DNA of 64,000 nucleotides, from the NCBI GenBank assembly GCA_008704415.1, contig VXIS01000136.1, forward strand, positions 1 through 64,000, given 5' to 3'. This document shows, one piece after another, positions 10,339-22,088 of the stretch (position 1 is its first letter; each line of letters begins with the position of its first letter). The notes under the pieces were generated by a model. It was not told where the DNA came from and ran no database searches. It worked only from the letters and a program-made list of their open reading frames with translations. The DNA is from Sphaerosporella brunnea. Lineage: Eukaryota > Ascomycota > Pezizomycetes > Pezizales > Pyronemataceae. Both the position numbers and the translations under genes were made by a program.

Positions 10339-11392
10339 GATTGAGTGTGCCCTCGAATGGAAAGATTGAAGGACACTTCTCGGTCGCGAGGTGCTCTTGA
10401 GATAATTCTTAATTTTTTTTTCTGACCCCGCGGCATTATTGGACAGTAGCCGAAAGGCCCCCTCCCCCGCCACGCGCGGCAGCTACCCGACGTCATGTAC
10501 ATTGTATAAATAAACACCCAGGACGATGCAGGAGAAGATTTTATTCAACGGCGAGTGATTATCGTGGGAATCCACGTAAGAAGCTCACGATTCCAATCTT
10601 TATCATGCCGACCCCGATGACAGGACTGAGTGCTACTCTGTGAAGCAGTTCATAACCAACGGATCTTCAGCAACCAGCCTTCGCGAAAGTCTTAATCGAC
10701 GACGTTGACAAGAAAGTCGCGAATGTACCAGTAAATCAACTGGATTATCGCTGGCAACAAACGACTGTTTTTGACGTGGCGGTTCCAGACCTCTGTCTGT
10801 TCGTCCGGCCTGAAAACCGATGATTCCTGCTGTCCCAGACACTCCGCAGTTAGAAATTGGAATCCCCTGTTCTGGGTACTGTACTGTACGGGTAGGTTGA
10901 TCACTGAGAGGTCGTTGGTGACTCACCAGGAAGGCGATTGAGTGTTGTGGGTCACAATACAGCACTCGATTGATGCAGAAAAACTCCAGACCAATTTGCA
11001 CATCGCAATCACATACTCCACCTCATAGAGCCTCCTCCTCATCCAAAATGTACCACCCCAAACTGCTCAAATGGTATACACGCTCCAAGCATGCAGAAAA
11101 AGAAAAAGAAAAAAAAGTAAAGGGGATATTTTCCACACACGCCCGTCTAAACCATCCCTCCATCATTCATGCTTCGCAACCAAAAAATCATCCATCGTTC
11201 CATCATCAAACAGGGGGAATAAGCGCAAAACACAAACAAAAACGCATGCACGCTATTCAAAACCCGATTGTTCACAAAAAAAGACCCTATCGTGCAAAAT
11301 ATACCCAGGAAAGGAAGAGAAGAGTAGTCCAGCATTATAGCCACATGATATCCCCGTGGTTGAATATAGTAGTACTGAGTGATTCTATGGAA
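10339..11392. other. Intergenic region LYS2-EPT1
   Basis: About 1 kb. Near 10500-10510 there is a TATA-like TGTATAAATAAA upstream of LYS2 (reading from the plus strand), and 11090-11300 is A-rich. Open frames here are short, lack family resemblance and overlap on several frames. I see no gene. Confidence 0.4.
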
Positions 11393-13028
11393 TTACGCGG
11401 CGCGCTCCTTGGGGATGCCGTTCAGAACTCCTGCAGGCGGATCCTTGGGTGTGATCCGTAGGCACTGGATACCTAGGTATCCACAGATGGCATTGATCAC
11501 GAGAAGGGCCCAGCGGAAGTAGATGACGACGGCAAAGACTAGGTAAGCCCTCAGATACCAGCATTCAGCAGCAGCGGAAAGAGCCGGCCTTGAATCAATC
11601 AGAACCACAAACCCCATAGATAAGGACCAGGAGGAACTTACAATCCGAAGAACGGGAGGTTAGCCAGGAAAGCACCACCCATAAGCGGCGTAAGCAGGTG
11701 AGTCCACATGGGGAATGGCTGCTTGGTAAGGTGGGCAAGAATGATCTTAGTGGTCATCCGGCCGAAGACAAACGACATGGTTACGCAGAATAGCACCAGC
11801 CTATTCTCAGTGAGGAGATGAGTGTTTGGTGAGAACAGCCATAGCCAGCATGAAGTTGAGAACACGATGATGGGTGTCCATTCCAAGAACACAGGCAGCA
11901 CAGGGAGATTCTGACGACGGCGGGCAACGGCAACGTTGTAGACGCAGCCCGGCAGGTGCGCAATCATGAAAGCGCCGACTAGGATGGGAACCCAGAGATC
12001 GCGGAAGCTGTAATCTCGGAGAAGCGAGTGGTTGAGCCCAAGGGTGTCGTGGAGTTTCATATCCCAGATCTGGGGTCCACAGTAACCAGAGATGATCATG
12101 AGAATGCAGGCAATGATGAGACCCTCTACAGACATACGATCAGATGCCAATCGTTTCGGCGGCCAGGGGGGTAAAACACATACCGGTAGGACCATTGAAG
12201 TATCCCAGGTAGAGAACGTGTGTGTGATAAGTCTCCCATGTAGAGAAAAACATGGGCAGGCAGGGAATCAATGCCGTCATGACTCCCGCCGGGCTGGTAC
12301 CCAGCCCCATGCTCGCCGTTTCCAGAAGACTGGCCAAAGTGCAGTTCAACGAGTCAATGCCGTGGCTATGTGATTGTCAGTGCGTATCATTCGGAATGAG
12401 CCGGCGCATGGATCACGAACTCAAAAAGCTCGCCCAGGGGAGAGCTAGACCCCGTGCGTCTCGCCTGTTTGCCATCGATGTTGTCCATGGTCGAATATCT
12501 AGGTCACTATCAAAACCTACCCTTACTCTAACATCTCCGAATAGGGATTCATACGCCCATATTCCAAGCGCAAAAGAGTAGTACAGCCAGCTTGGCCCCG
12601 GTCCAACCAAGTCCGGCATGAAAATTTCCAGGCATATGACATTGAACACTATGAAGCCGAAGCCGATGAGCGTAACTGCGTTCGGGGCCAGCCATCGCGG
12701 CAGCAGTTCGACCATGAAATTCCACTATCGCCAGGCATTGTAAGCTACAGGCTCTCGGTTTGGGAGGCGACAGATGCCACGAACGTAGTGTCTCAAGATG
12801 TGGTTCGAGATCGGTGATTTATCGACGCTCTGGTAGCGGTAGGACTTGAGGTGGATCAATTGCTCTTCAGCCAGGAACTCGCCCTTTTTGGAGTCATCTG
12901 TTCTCGGCCCTGCAAATCAGCATTGAACGAATTCAGGACCGACCGCTGAAGGCAAGGAAAGGGGAGAACGGACCCCTCGAGAATCTCGGAGCAGTTCGCG
13001 TATCTACCCAAGGAGGACGTGGAGACAT
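11393..13028 (-). CDS. EPT1: CDP-alcohol phosphotransferase (choline/ethanolamine phosphotransferase)
   Basis: Final enzyme of the Kennedy pathway: transfers phosphocholine or phosphoethanolamine from the CDP-alcohol to diacylglycerol in ER/Golgi membranes. The family signature DG-x2-AR-x8-G-x3-D-x3-D is visible as [23 protein letters not shown] once an intron at about 12361-12425 is removed. Exons read in order: [43 protein letters not shown], the signature, then several hydrophobic segments, ending [23 protein letters not shown]. The 5' end is less certain: I place the start at ATG 13028 with a short first exon joined at 12967/12909, because the frame before EEQLIHLK has no ATG of its own. 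The sequence does not decide between choline and ethanolamine preference. Confidence 0.88.
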
Positions 13029-13503
13029 TATTGCGCGACAAGAAATCAAAACCAAGAACCAGAACAATTAAACCGCAGGAAAATGGGGCCTGGAACAAAG
13101 AAAGATGGTTGGGCGGTGAAGAGAAAGAAGTTGTTGGCGGGATGGTCAGTAGTATCTCTCTGGCTCGGCTCCAAGGTTCCACCAAACTTTTTTCTTTTAT
13201 CTCAGTCAACACGCGCCAGACACGTCTCCTTCATCCACGCCGTGATTTCACCACTGTGTGAACGGAAGATAATGATGTCTGTCCAAAGGATGTGGTCCGA
13301 AACATGCATTCGTCTGTGTATGTTAACCAGGCTGGCCTCACGGGTCTTTCCGCGAGGAACGTTGATCAATTATTCAATGGCCATCGGGGGATCGCAGATG
13401 CCCGTTACACACGCGTGACAAGTCCGGCTCAGCGGCCATCCAAATACATTGTTCCGAAAAATAAATCCGACCATCAACCTCGATCCATCCATCAATTGAA
13501 CCG

Positions 13504-14675
13504 TTACGAGCCAACAGACGCTTTCCGTTTGCGCTCGATAATTTCCGACTTCCCAGCTCCTAGTTCAACAACATGCACAGCGCTTCCAATCTTGACCCTA
13601 ATCCCGGCGATCTCCATGGCCAGCTTACGATCGTTGTCACGAACAAAAATCTTGCCTTCTTTCGTGTCCCCAGGAACGACCGCCTCTTTCACCCTGCGCT
13701 TGACCTCCGTACTGGGTTCCGTCAAGCTCCAGGCCAAGGAGACATGGAAGCCGTCCAGGCCATTACCATTTGGTGAATACAGTCCTGGCTGACTGAAGAC
13801 GGTGAACGTGCGGTTAGTGAGATCCAACAGTCGCGGAAGCTGCGATTATTGTAGTAAGCTCAAAGTCTAGGTTGGCCCTGCGGAATCTCTTCTTACCTCG
13901 CTATTTGGGGCTACCGAAATCTTCAAAACCAAGAACCAGCGGGTACGATCAGCGTTCCCAACCCATTCGAACCCGTCAAAATCCACTGTAAAACTTATAT
14001 AAACATTTCAGCATCCATTGGTGCATGCGCCGTCTACACCCTAAATTTCACCGGCGGCTGGAGAACTTACGGCTTCACTCTAGCCTTATGATATCGATCC
14101 GTCAGTGTCTCTAAGAACCCCTCCCTCTGGTCCGTCCGCAGCACATTAGGGCGGCTCAGACTTAAATGCAGCGGCAGCTCGCTTCCTAGATCACTCTTCA
14201 GATGGCTTTCGAGCTTGAACTTGGGATTCGCATCGCTGGCGGCAGCCGCAGCGAGGGAGTAAAGGTTATCCAAAGCGTCGAATTCTGCCCTCGACAAGTG
14301 CCCTCCAGCTCTCCGTCAGTCCCTCAAGCTCCAACAGCTAGCCCGAACACCAGCCTATGCATATGAGAGGTGGTAACACATACACTCGATAAACACATGA
14401 GTCGGCCAGTTCCCTTGCACATGCGGAATGGCGCGCTTGCGGCCTCCATGGAGCGCGGGATCATCGTCTTTGGCTAAGCGCGGCGGGACCGCGTAGAGAT
14501 CGTGGAAGCGGCTGGGCAAAGGCGGGAGTGCCCCCGTTCCAGGCCCGGCGGAAGTCTTGGAAGAGCCATTTCCGTTTGAAGAACTTTTCTGCAGCTTTGC
14601 AGGTGGTTCACGATCAGAGTCAGAGTCTGAAGAGTAATCAACCAGCGGTCGCGGTGGAGCTGTGGTGGTGGTCAT
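13504..14675 (-). CDS. USB1: U6 snRNA 3'-phosphodiesterase Usb1
   Basis: 2H-phosphoesterase that trims and protects the 3' oligo(U) end of U6 snRNA. The start ATG is at 14675. An acidic Ser-rich N-terminus is followed by [13 protein letters not shown] and [23 protein letters not shown], the family hallmark. The two catalytic H-x-S tetrapeptides are HLSLSR (near 14140) and HVSLAW (near 13735). Introns split the gene into at least four exons, with gaps at about 14300-14385, 13990-14066 and 13840-13900. The C-terminus is basic ([10 protein letters not shown]). Confidence 0.92.
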
Positions 14676-15333
14676 TTTTTGGATGAGATTCTTGATGGAT
14701 GTGCTGAAAGGGGGGGGTTGCAGAGCTGTTTGGTCGCATGATGGCAGCTGGTTGTTTGGTTGACGGAGGTGCCTCCGAAGTCTTCCAAGCCTTTTGGGGG
14801 GGGCGCCAACCTAAGCAAGAGAACCCTAACCCAAGATGCAGCGGCATGGAAGGAACTTCAAGGAAGAGCTTCCTGGGGAGACAAAGGCGGCTCCACGGGC
14901 CTGTCTTCCGGGAAACAGCACATGCGGCAGCGGAAGTGTTTTGATCCCACAGAAAGTGCTTTGAAATCGAGGCTGATGACTAAGCAGCGCAAGCAAGAAG
15001 CAAAAAAATGGCAGCGATCGGAGAAATGCTCACTGCTGCCCACGTCTGAGCTATAGATAAACAGCAGCGGTTAGAGACAGCAGATTGCTTCCTCCTTCGT
15101 CTATTCTATGCTCGGCGGTGACGTGGGGGAAAGTGGTTAGTGACAGCCCGGTGACGCAGTGCCGATCGTGGAGGGCTTCAGGCGGCAAGCGACGACGACG
15201 ACGACGTGCTCCAAGTAAGGGATCCCGCTGTTGTGCATCTGCAAGCAGCATCAGAGGAAGATGGACAGAGAGAGCCAGCTGCGGCAAAACCCTGAAGCAA
15301 GCTTCAGGGCATGCTTGAGGACTTAGCTAGCAC
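14676..15333. other. Intergenic region upstream of USB1
   Basis: Promoter side of USB1 and then unassigned sequence. Short open frames occur on both strands, with no recognised protein. It leads into the GC-rich repeat block starting at 15334. Confidence 0.35.
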
Positions 15334-15600
15334 CAGTGTTCTCAATAGCCGGCCCAAAAAGCCCGGGCTGTCAGCCCGGCTGCCAAAATAGGCCGGCTGG
15401 GCTGGCTGTTTGATCAGCCCGGCTACGAAGCCCGGGCTGGCTTGGCTGGCTGTGGGCTGCGTCTTTGCATGTAAAAGTCGCGAATTGGTACAGAGTGATA
15501 ACCAGTGAAGCAACAATGATGTCCATCCTTCATATTCATACCTGAGCAACAGCTCATGCAGCCCACAGCCAGCCGGCCGGGCTGCGAGTGAAGGCAATGC
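15334..15600. mobile_element. Possible transposon end with GC-rich subterminal repeats
   Basis: The sequence CAGTGTTCTCAATAGCCGGCC at 15334 has the look of a hAT-type terminus (CAGTG start). It is followed by five or more copies of AGCCCGG(G)CT in both orientations at 15360-15600, as in subterminal repeats of such elements. No matching right end or transposase was found, so it would be a solo or truncated end. A plain low-complexity GC block is the alternative. Confidence 0.35.
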
Positions 15601-16115
15601 CGCCTTTAATGATTTCACTGGATTTGTCAAGCAGGAAGCATCGTTGATGTGTCTCATGATTCTGGCGAACGATCACTACCAATTGACAGGAATTAAATTG
15701 ACGCCACATCAACTGCAATTCGATTGCAGTGGTAGTATTCGGCTAGAGAATGACGTGAATGACGAGAAAGCGTACGAGGTCGGTGCTATCTTGAATGGTA
15801 TGAAAAGTCCTTATTTGGGACTCTCATCAGCTAAAGTAAAACGGCTATTATGCTCCATACCCCTCAAAAGAGGCGAAATGTCCTCGCTACCCCCCATTTT
15901 TATGAGTATGCAGCGTAGCCCCACATGCAGTGAGTGATGGATCATGATGCTTCGCTACCAAGTTGACCCACAGCCATCCCACAACTTGCACTGGTCGCCG
16001 CCAACTAGAAACCCCGTCCCAACACAACAGTTTTCACCTCATCATGGACACGCGTGCCCCTGTGCCACTGGGTCGCAGTTCGAATCAGGCTCTGAATCGG
16101 AGTCGGAGCAGTCGA

Positions 16116-16148
16116 GTACCGCATAAACTCGCAAGCAAGAGACTGGGC
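16116..16148 (+). repeat. Diverged copy of the 34.2-kb inverted-repeat end
   Basis: This 33-base stretch, containing AGCAAGAGACTGG preceded by a TACC-(x)ATAAA pattern, matches 34184-34216 with about five differences, four of them transitions. It is a dispersed repeat shared with the inverted-repeat element at 34184-34424. Confidence 0.55.
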
Positions 16149-16157
16149 TACGTCACT

Positions 16158-16217
16158 GGCTAAGTCACTGCGCCATGTGGCAAAGTCACTAAGCCTACAT
16201 GGCGCAGTGACTTAGCC
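16158..16217. repeat. Perfect 21-bp inverted repeat (hairpin)
   Basis: GGCTAAGTCACTGCGCCATG plus one T at 16158-16178 is exactly reverse-complementary to 16197-16217, with an 18-base loop that itself contains another AAGTCACT. It lies in the repeat island directly after the diverged repeat at 16116 and is probably part of a mobile-element remnant. Confidence 0.8.
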
Positions 16218-16653
16218 CATTCCCTTGCTCTGGTAATAGTCGAAAGTAAAATTGTTTTTGTTGCCGCGCACTGTTGTTGCTGCTAGCGGCAACGGAAGGA
16301 GAGTGATGCAAAGAGAGTGAAGGAAGGACCACCCCGCTATGTAGAGTACAGACAAATCACGTAAGGCGCCTCGTGTACATATGATAGTTGCCACGCAGCA
16401 CAGGCACAGCAAGCAAGTCGATTTATCGACCTGCGCACGCACCCACGAGGAGCTGGAAATGGTCTGCTCACCGAACTGGATTTGCTCAGCAGCCGCTTAA
16501 AAGACCCCCCGCTGCCCTTGAATATACTCACTCCAACTCCACAGCCAACCACCACCTCCTCCTCCTGTTGTCTGTTCCTCCCCAACAAATCACCCCCCAA
16601 AATTCGCTCAGTGTAACTCTATCGCAACTTCTAAAGTAAAGTAATTGTCACCC

Positions 16654-17582
16654 ATGTCCGTGTCATCAGCATCACGAGTAAGCACTCATTCTCCTCCCGC
16701 CGAAAGTGCACTTCAACTAACGAACATCCCCACAGTCCCACAATCCCTTTGCCGGCCCTCAAAATCGGAAAGAAAACAACCCCTGCAAATCTGTCACTGG
16801 CAATAGTAATTCCAGCATCAGAAGCGGCCGCTCCTCTTCAGTGCGGCACCCAAATGGCCGTCCCCGTCCTCCCCCACCTCGACATTCTTCGGCGGATTCA
16901 ATCCCTCGCCGTCCTCGCAAAATCTCTCATATACCCGCTCCGGACACTATAGATCGACTCGGCAACGTCACGGGAACTCCGTACCATCATGATGGCCCAT
17001 ATGAAGCCACACTGGCGGCGCGGCAGATTCCCGGCAGAGCACCGGTGGATGCGTTGAAGGAGAGCACTGCTGCCATTCTTGCGGCTACGCCTGCAGCGAG
17101 CATCAGGGACTGCTTGGAGAACCATTACCCGCTGCAGGGGACGGCAATGTATCCGCCCGGTGTGGGTGGGCTCGGGGATTATGAGGAGTACGATGTCATG
17201 GTTAAAGATGGGAACTACAAGCGGTGGGATCACATGGTAGGTTTTCCAATCTTGCAGGGCACGGCGAGGAAGAGTGCGAGCTAATGATTGTTTGCAGACC
17301 TACAGGGACGAAGACAGAAAGGGCAAAGGAGAACCGTCATACACCATTGAAGAGTTCGAGAAGCAGCAAAAGGCCGCAAGAAAGGCAGGGAAGAATGCAG
17401 CTAAACGAGACGAGTATGAAATGTACCCTCCGTCGAAAGACGGGGCCCGAGTTGGCCTCATGTCTGCCGGTAATGGACGCCCCCGTGCCATGAGCGGCGG
17501 AGCAGACCTGCGGTCTGACCAGGGAAGATTGGGCGGATTGAAAAGGAGGTTCAACTCTTTGAGGAAGAAGGATAGATCGTGA
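16654..17582 (+). CDS. PAL1: Pal1 family cell-morphology protein
   Basis: Fungal Pal1 proteins associate with the cortex and endocytic sites and affect cell shape. Three exons, 16654-16677, 16736-17236 and 17298-17582, join in frame to 269 residues. The first exon gives only MSVSSASR, and the second begins SHNPFAGPQNRK. The Pal1 core is visible as DTIDRLGNVTGTPYHHDGPYEATLAARQ, followed by ALKESTAAILAATP and later YEEYDVMVKDGNYKRW. The C-terminus is basic and Lys-rich (YTIEEFEKQQKAARKAGKNA, then GLKRRFNSLRKKDRS). It is shorter than many Pal1 proteins. Confidence 0.88.
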
Positions 17583-17877
17583 GAGCGCTTGCTTGCCCGT
17601 TTTCATCGCCATTTTGAAGGCGTGTATAGTATACTTAGAGCGAGCCCCGGGCGGCATTGAGGATGTTTTTTCTTTTGTTTTGCCCATTGCTACGGTTTGC
17701 GAACACTTGGACTTGTATTATCATGACGATCACGCGCATAGGATAAATAGTATAGACTGGAATCGGGAATGCGGTATGGCGTTTTGCAACAACCTGCTGT
17801 GTTTGTCACTTATGTAAAATCGTCCATCCTATCGTACACCCCAAAAAGCAATAACGCCATTTACATGAAATCACCAA

Positions 17878-18538
17878 TTAAGCACTGCTTTTCGGCTCCT
17901 CCACCGGCGGCAGCTCCCCCTCCTCTGACGGCAGCATCTCAATATCCCCATTATCCAGCATCCTCGCGCGCTTCAGGACCTCACCCGTCCCGCTCTCCTT
18001 CAAAATATCTTCCAGCGACCGCCACGTGTCTCCGAAGATCTGGGACAAATGCATATCAGCCCAAAATGCTTCCGAGGGGGTGGGGGTGGAGTAGACGAGA
18101 GCAAGCAAGCAGTACCTTCAAATGATCAGCAATAAGATGGCGGTTCTTGCAGCCGGGACACTGGATCAGCACGGTGCCGGAATGGTACGCCTGCTTTGTA
18201 ACGTCGTGCGAGCTCCGCGTCTGGCACGGGCGGCAGGTAAAGGTGAGTTGGTAGCTCGGGGGCTTTTCGGCGCGGCCGCCAGCGGGCTGGGTCGAGGCCG
18301 ACGCGGGCTGCTCGGTCAGTGGCTTGGAGGGGCGCGGGAATGGGTCGTCTGCTGGTGTTGTCGTCGTCGTCGAGAAGTTGGGCCGTGTGAGGGGGAGCAG
18401 GCGCAGCGGCGGCCGCGGCCGCCGCAGGAGGATGCGCAGCTGCGGGAGCGGGAGGCGCGGGATCGTCATTTTTTTTTGCGTGTTTTGCGTTTTGCGTTTT
18501 GTTTGTGTGTGGAGAGCTGGCTGGAGGAGAGACGTCAT
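17878..18538 (-). CDS. ZIM17: Zim17/Tim15-type mitochondrial Hsp70-escort zinc finger protein
   Basis: DNL-type zinc finger protein that keeps mitochondrial Hsp70 soluble and supports import. The N-terminus is rich in Arg, Leu and Pro with no acidic residues at first, as in a matrix-targeting presequence. The finger reads [20 protein letters not shown], then [18 protein letters not shown], with two CxxC pairs 21 residues apart. One intron near 18027-18117 separates this from the last exon, which begins about [15 protein letters not shown] and ends acidic. Start ATG at 18538; a second in-frame ATG at 18469 begins right at the presequence-like stretch and is an equally good start. Confidence 0.9.
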
Positions 18539-19007
18539 GGTGCGAGCGAGCTAGCCGGGACTAATTAACTCTCATGAACCCTCTACCCTAGGTTATGCTC
18601 ATGCCAGTCTTGTCGCCCCATCGTGCTAACCTCAAGAACTACCTCGTACGTCATTATATCAACAAAGTTTGCTGCCGAGTCGGCCAACCCGCTCGTGCTC
18701 GTTGACCATGGACGTCCTCTTTGATCAAGGAAATCTAGAAGGATATGAAGAATGAAATGCTTGAAGATTTTATATCGAGTGATATACGGTGAAGCCATTC
18801 TCATCCTAACATCTACAACATCGTATCCGCGCAGAAAGAAAAGAGAAGGAACAAAACGAAAAGACGCACAAAAAAAAAAAAAAAACGCGCTCAGATACGA
18901 CGATAACGCCTGTACTGATGGATCTCTCGCTCGTTCCCAAAATCCCAAAAGCTCAGCCAAAAGAACGCGATCCAAAAGTCTAAAAATCTCATCATCACAG
19001 CAACAGC
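18539..19007. other. Intergenic region
   Basis: Upstream of ZIM17 and downstream of the next minus-strand gene. It contains an A-run of about 16 bases at 18869-18885. No gene is seen. Confidence 0.35.
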
Positions 19008-19847
19008 TCATCCATACTTTCCCAAATCGAATTCGTCGTCATATGCATCGGAGTTCAGCACAGATGAGTTCCCACGCAACCTGGATGAGCTTCTCGTTTT
19101 CTTGGGCCGGGGCTTGGGTATGTCGTCATCTATGTCTCCTGGACTTTGGTTGGCCGCAGCATAACTGCGCTTCTGTCCGTGTGGCGGGGAGCTCGCCAAC
19201 GGAGTGTGCAGTAGCGATCCCTGCGAAGCTCTGATCGGTGTTAAAGTCGGATCGTATCTGTCCGAGCGCAAGATGGGACTGTCGTTGTAGTAGGAGGTTC
19301 TAAAAGCGGAAGAATGCGGTGTGATCTCGCCATCCGTGTATCGCCGTCGCCGCTTGTTGCGTGGTGTTGGTGTATCAGGGGCTGGTGGAGAGGAGCTCCT
19401 GACCGGCGGCGGCGGAGTCAATGGTTTCAAACGGCAATTCGGAAATGTCCTCACGCCGACCGCGGTCGCTTCCAGTTCGAGAGGAGCTAGAGCGAGATCG
19501 CGAGTGGAAATGACGTCGCCAACGCGTGGCGGCACATATGGGGTCAATGGTTTGCCAGTTTCTTCGGCCCACGATTCGCAGTCGGGACAAAATCCAGGCT
19601 GCTCTTGCAGGACGAGCTCGAGTTCGAAGGGGTCAGTCGCCGCCCAGCAGCGTCGGTTGGACTGACAAGGCTGCGAGATAGCGGCGGGTCCTCGGTGTCG
19701 GCACTGTTGGTAGATGTAGGCTTTGAGCTCGCACATAGTGCAGGCGGCGGTGTCGGTGACGGCGACAGGAGTGATGCGCCGAGTGAGAAAGAAAGGATGA
19801 GTCAAGCAATAAATGCAGGCGTTATACACCCGAGTGAGAGTATTCAT
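19008..19847 (-). CDS. Hypothetical Cys-rich/Pro-Ser-rich protein
   Basis: Single-exon ORF of 279 residues from ATG 19847, or 242 from a second ATG at 19736 (MCELKAYIYQQCRH). The second start looks better, because many fungal hypothetical proteins begin with such a Met-Cys, Cys/His-spaced segment. Cys residues continue in QPCQSNRRCW and FCPDCESW, so a small metal-binding module over the first 60 residues is possible. The rest is Pro/Ser-rich with an RNKRRRRY basic patch (candidate nuclear signal) and further KR clusters, ending DAYDDEFDLGKYG. No known family is recognised. It diverges from RAE1 across about 410 bases. Confidence 0.6.
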   Translation of the reverse strand: MNTLTRVYNACIYCLTHPFFLTRRITPVAVTDTAACTMCELKAYIYQQCRHRGPAAISQPCQSNRRCWAATDPFELELVLQEQPGFCPDCESWAEETGKPLTPYVPPRVGDVISTRDLALAPLELEATAVGVRTFPNCRLKPLTPPPPVRSSSPPAPDTPTPRNKRRRRYTDGEITPHSSAFRTSYYNDSPILRSDRYDPTLTPIRASQGSLLHTPLASSPPHGQKRSYAAANQSPGDIDDDIPKPRPKKTRSSSRLRGNSSVLNSDAYDDEFDLGKYG

Positions 19848-20257
19848 GCCTCCTGCCCATGTCTAGACGGTTCCGAGTGGAAAACGGTGGTGTTCGCGCG
19901 TTGTGGCTGCCAATCAAATCCGGGTTGTGCGTATTGTTTCGCTTCTATGGTATTGCGGATTATCGTGGGTGGTTGGGGGGATGAACAGAGTAGTCGCTTC
20001 TCTCGCTCTCTCTCTCTCGGCCAAGAGTCACCAGTTGTGACTCGCTCTGCACTAAGCCCAATTGCTCACCCGGCTTGGCGGGCACAGGCTGGCGCGTGTC
20101 GTCGCGTCCTAGAAATAACATCAGAAAGCACCCATAATAATCTACCCAACCGCCGTGACCATCACCACCACCAGAACCCCCCCCCCCCCAACTGCCCCAC
20201 AAAAGACTCTAAATAACCACTGCCTCCTCCTCTCCGCTAAACAAAAGACCGCCCCAC
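19848..20257. promoter_or_regulatory. Divergent promoter region
   Basis: 410 bases between two divergently oriented genes. It contains a CT-rich/C-run stretch at 20160-20235 immediately before the RAE1 start codon, including a run of about 12 C, a common feature of fungal 5' leaders. No specific binding site is claimed. Confidence 0.4.
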
Positions 20258-21557
20258 ATGTCCCTGTTCGGAGGAGGAGCTACGACAAATGCGGCTAATG
20301 CTGCCCAGCAGGCACAAGGCGACACCTCCCAGGACATCCCGATCCAGTCGCCGCCCGATGACAGCATCTCGGACATTTCCTTCTCTCCTCAGTCTGAGCA
20401 TCTCGCCGCAGCAAGTTGGGACAAGAAGGTTCGCATCTATGAGATTGCCGCCGATGGAAGCTCTGTAGGAAAAGCGATGTACGACCACGAAGGTCCTGTT
20501 CTTTCAGTGCACTGGGCAAAGGTAAAAAATCATGCCGCATCAACCTCCACTCTAAAGCGTGTAATTGCACGAGTCTGAAGTCCCAGTAATGCTAACAATC
20601 ATTACCACGTACAGGACGGATCGAAGGTTGTCTCCGGAGGTGCGGACAAAGCTGCGAGGATGTTTGACGTCTCGACCGGTCAGTCGCAGCAGGTCGCTGT
20701 GCACGATCAGCCTGTGAAGTGTGTGCGCATGATTTCGATGCCTGGATCAAACCAGGAGATGCTGGTGACGGGCTCCTGGGACAAGAAGGTCAAATACTGG
20801 GATCTGAGGACGCCAAACCCCGTCGCGACGCTCGACATGCAGGAACGAGTATACACGATGGACGTTCAGCAGGGTCTGATGGTAATTGGTCTCGCCGAGA
20901 GGTACATTAACATTGTCAACTTGGCAAATCCGGGATCCATCTTCAAGACCATGCAGAGTCCATTGAAGTGGCAGACCCGGGTAGTTAGTTGCTTCCCGGA
21001 TGCCACTGGCTTTGCGGTTGGCAGTATAGAGGGCCGATGTGCTATTCAGTATGTGGATGACAAGAATTCCAGGTTCGTACTCCCGACACCAACCCTCACC
21101 CATGGCCAGAAACTGCTAACACGGCCGCAATAACAGCATGAACTTTTCGTTCAAGTGCCATAGAGAAACACCGGCTGGTAACACCTCTACCACTAATGTC
21201 TATAGCGTCAACGCCATCTCCTTCCACCCAACCTACGGGACATTCTCCACGGCTGGCTCTGACGGAACCTTCCACTTTTGGTTCGTCATCCTTCTATCTA
21301 CTCCCCAATTTATCACCTCACGACTAACCAACCACAGGGACAAGGACGCCAAGCACCGTCTCAAGGGCTACCCGTCGGTTGGCGGTACCATACCGGCCAC
21401 TGCATTCAACAGGAACGGCAACATTTTTGCCTACGCCGTCTCCTATGACTGGAGTAAGGGCCACACCGCCAATAGCCCGCAGTACCCCAACAAGATCATG
21501 CTGCATCCCATGAAGGAGGACGAAGCCAAGCCTCGACCTGCTACCAAGAAGCGGTAG
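20258..21557 (+). CDS. RAE1: mRNA export factor Rae1/Gle2 (WD40)
   Basis: Nuclear-pore-associated seven-bladed WD40 protein that works in mRNA export and binds the GLEBS motif of Nup98-type nucleoporins. Four exons with introns at 20522-20614 (branch-like GCTAAC at 20591), 21073-21136 and 21281-21337. The start MSLFGGGATTNAANAAQQ is typical. WD-type units are visible in DDSISDISFSPQSEHLAAAS, GSKVVSGGADKAARMFD, EMLVTGSWDKKVKYWDLR, AISFHPTYGTFSTAGSDGTF and AFNRNGNIFAYAVSYDWSKG, the last being a family hallmark. It ends with the usual basic ATKKR tail. Length about 355 residues, normal. Confidence 0.95.
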
Positions 21558-22088
21558 GGGGCCTTTTCACGACCGCAAAGAGGGGGGAGGGGGGAAGGTG
21601 TAAAATGTGGCACAGCATTTGTTCAACACCTTTTTGGGGTTTTCGGGCGTTTGTACTTCTAGCAGCATGTCTTTTTGTTTGTGTCCCTTGAATCGATGGT
21701 GTTTTTTTCTACTGTGTTGGTGACACAGCTTTTTGCTTTATGAAAGCGCTCCGCAAGGGAACACAATGTCAAATATTGCCCAAAAAAAAAATTAAAAAAT
21801 TTGAAGAACTGCCTGAGACAAAAGTTATGGGCCAATGCCAAATGATAGGCTGCAAATTGGCTGGTGGATGGCCTGCTTCACAGTGTAGCACTCGATCAGG
21901 CCGATTCAGGCGTTCGCCTTTTAAGCAGGAACAGCTCGCGATTAGTTTTTAATGTTCATGCAGAGAAAAACTTTATAAGCCACACAATAATGGCTGCAGA
22001 TGTAATAGAGCCAGTCGGTATCTCTGTCTCAACAAATTCTGTGCTGTTCTAGTTATGCTATGACAAACGCCGATTCCCAACGTATTAG
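21558..22088. other. Intergenic region between convergent RAE1 and UBA3
   Basis: 3' flanks of two convergent genes. A-runs and T-runs occur near 21640-21810. No gene is recognised. Confidence 0.4.

Noticed and set aside
16060..16100. tRNA-like GTTCGAATC word
   Set aside because: The flanking bases cannot form a T-arm stem and no acceptor or anticodon arm is present.
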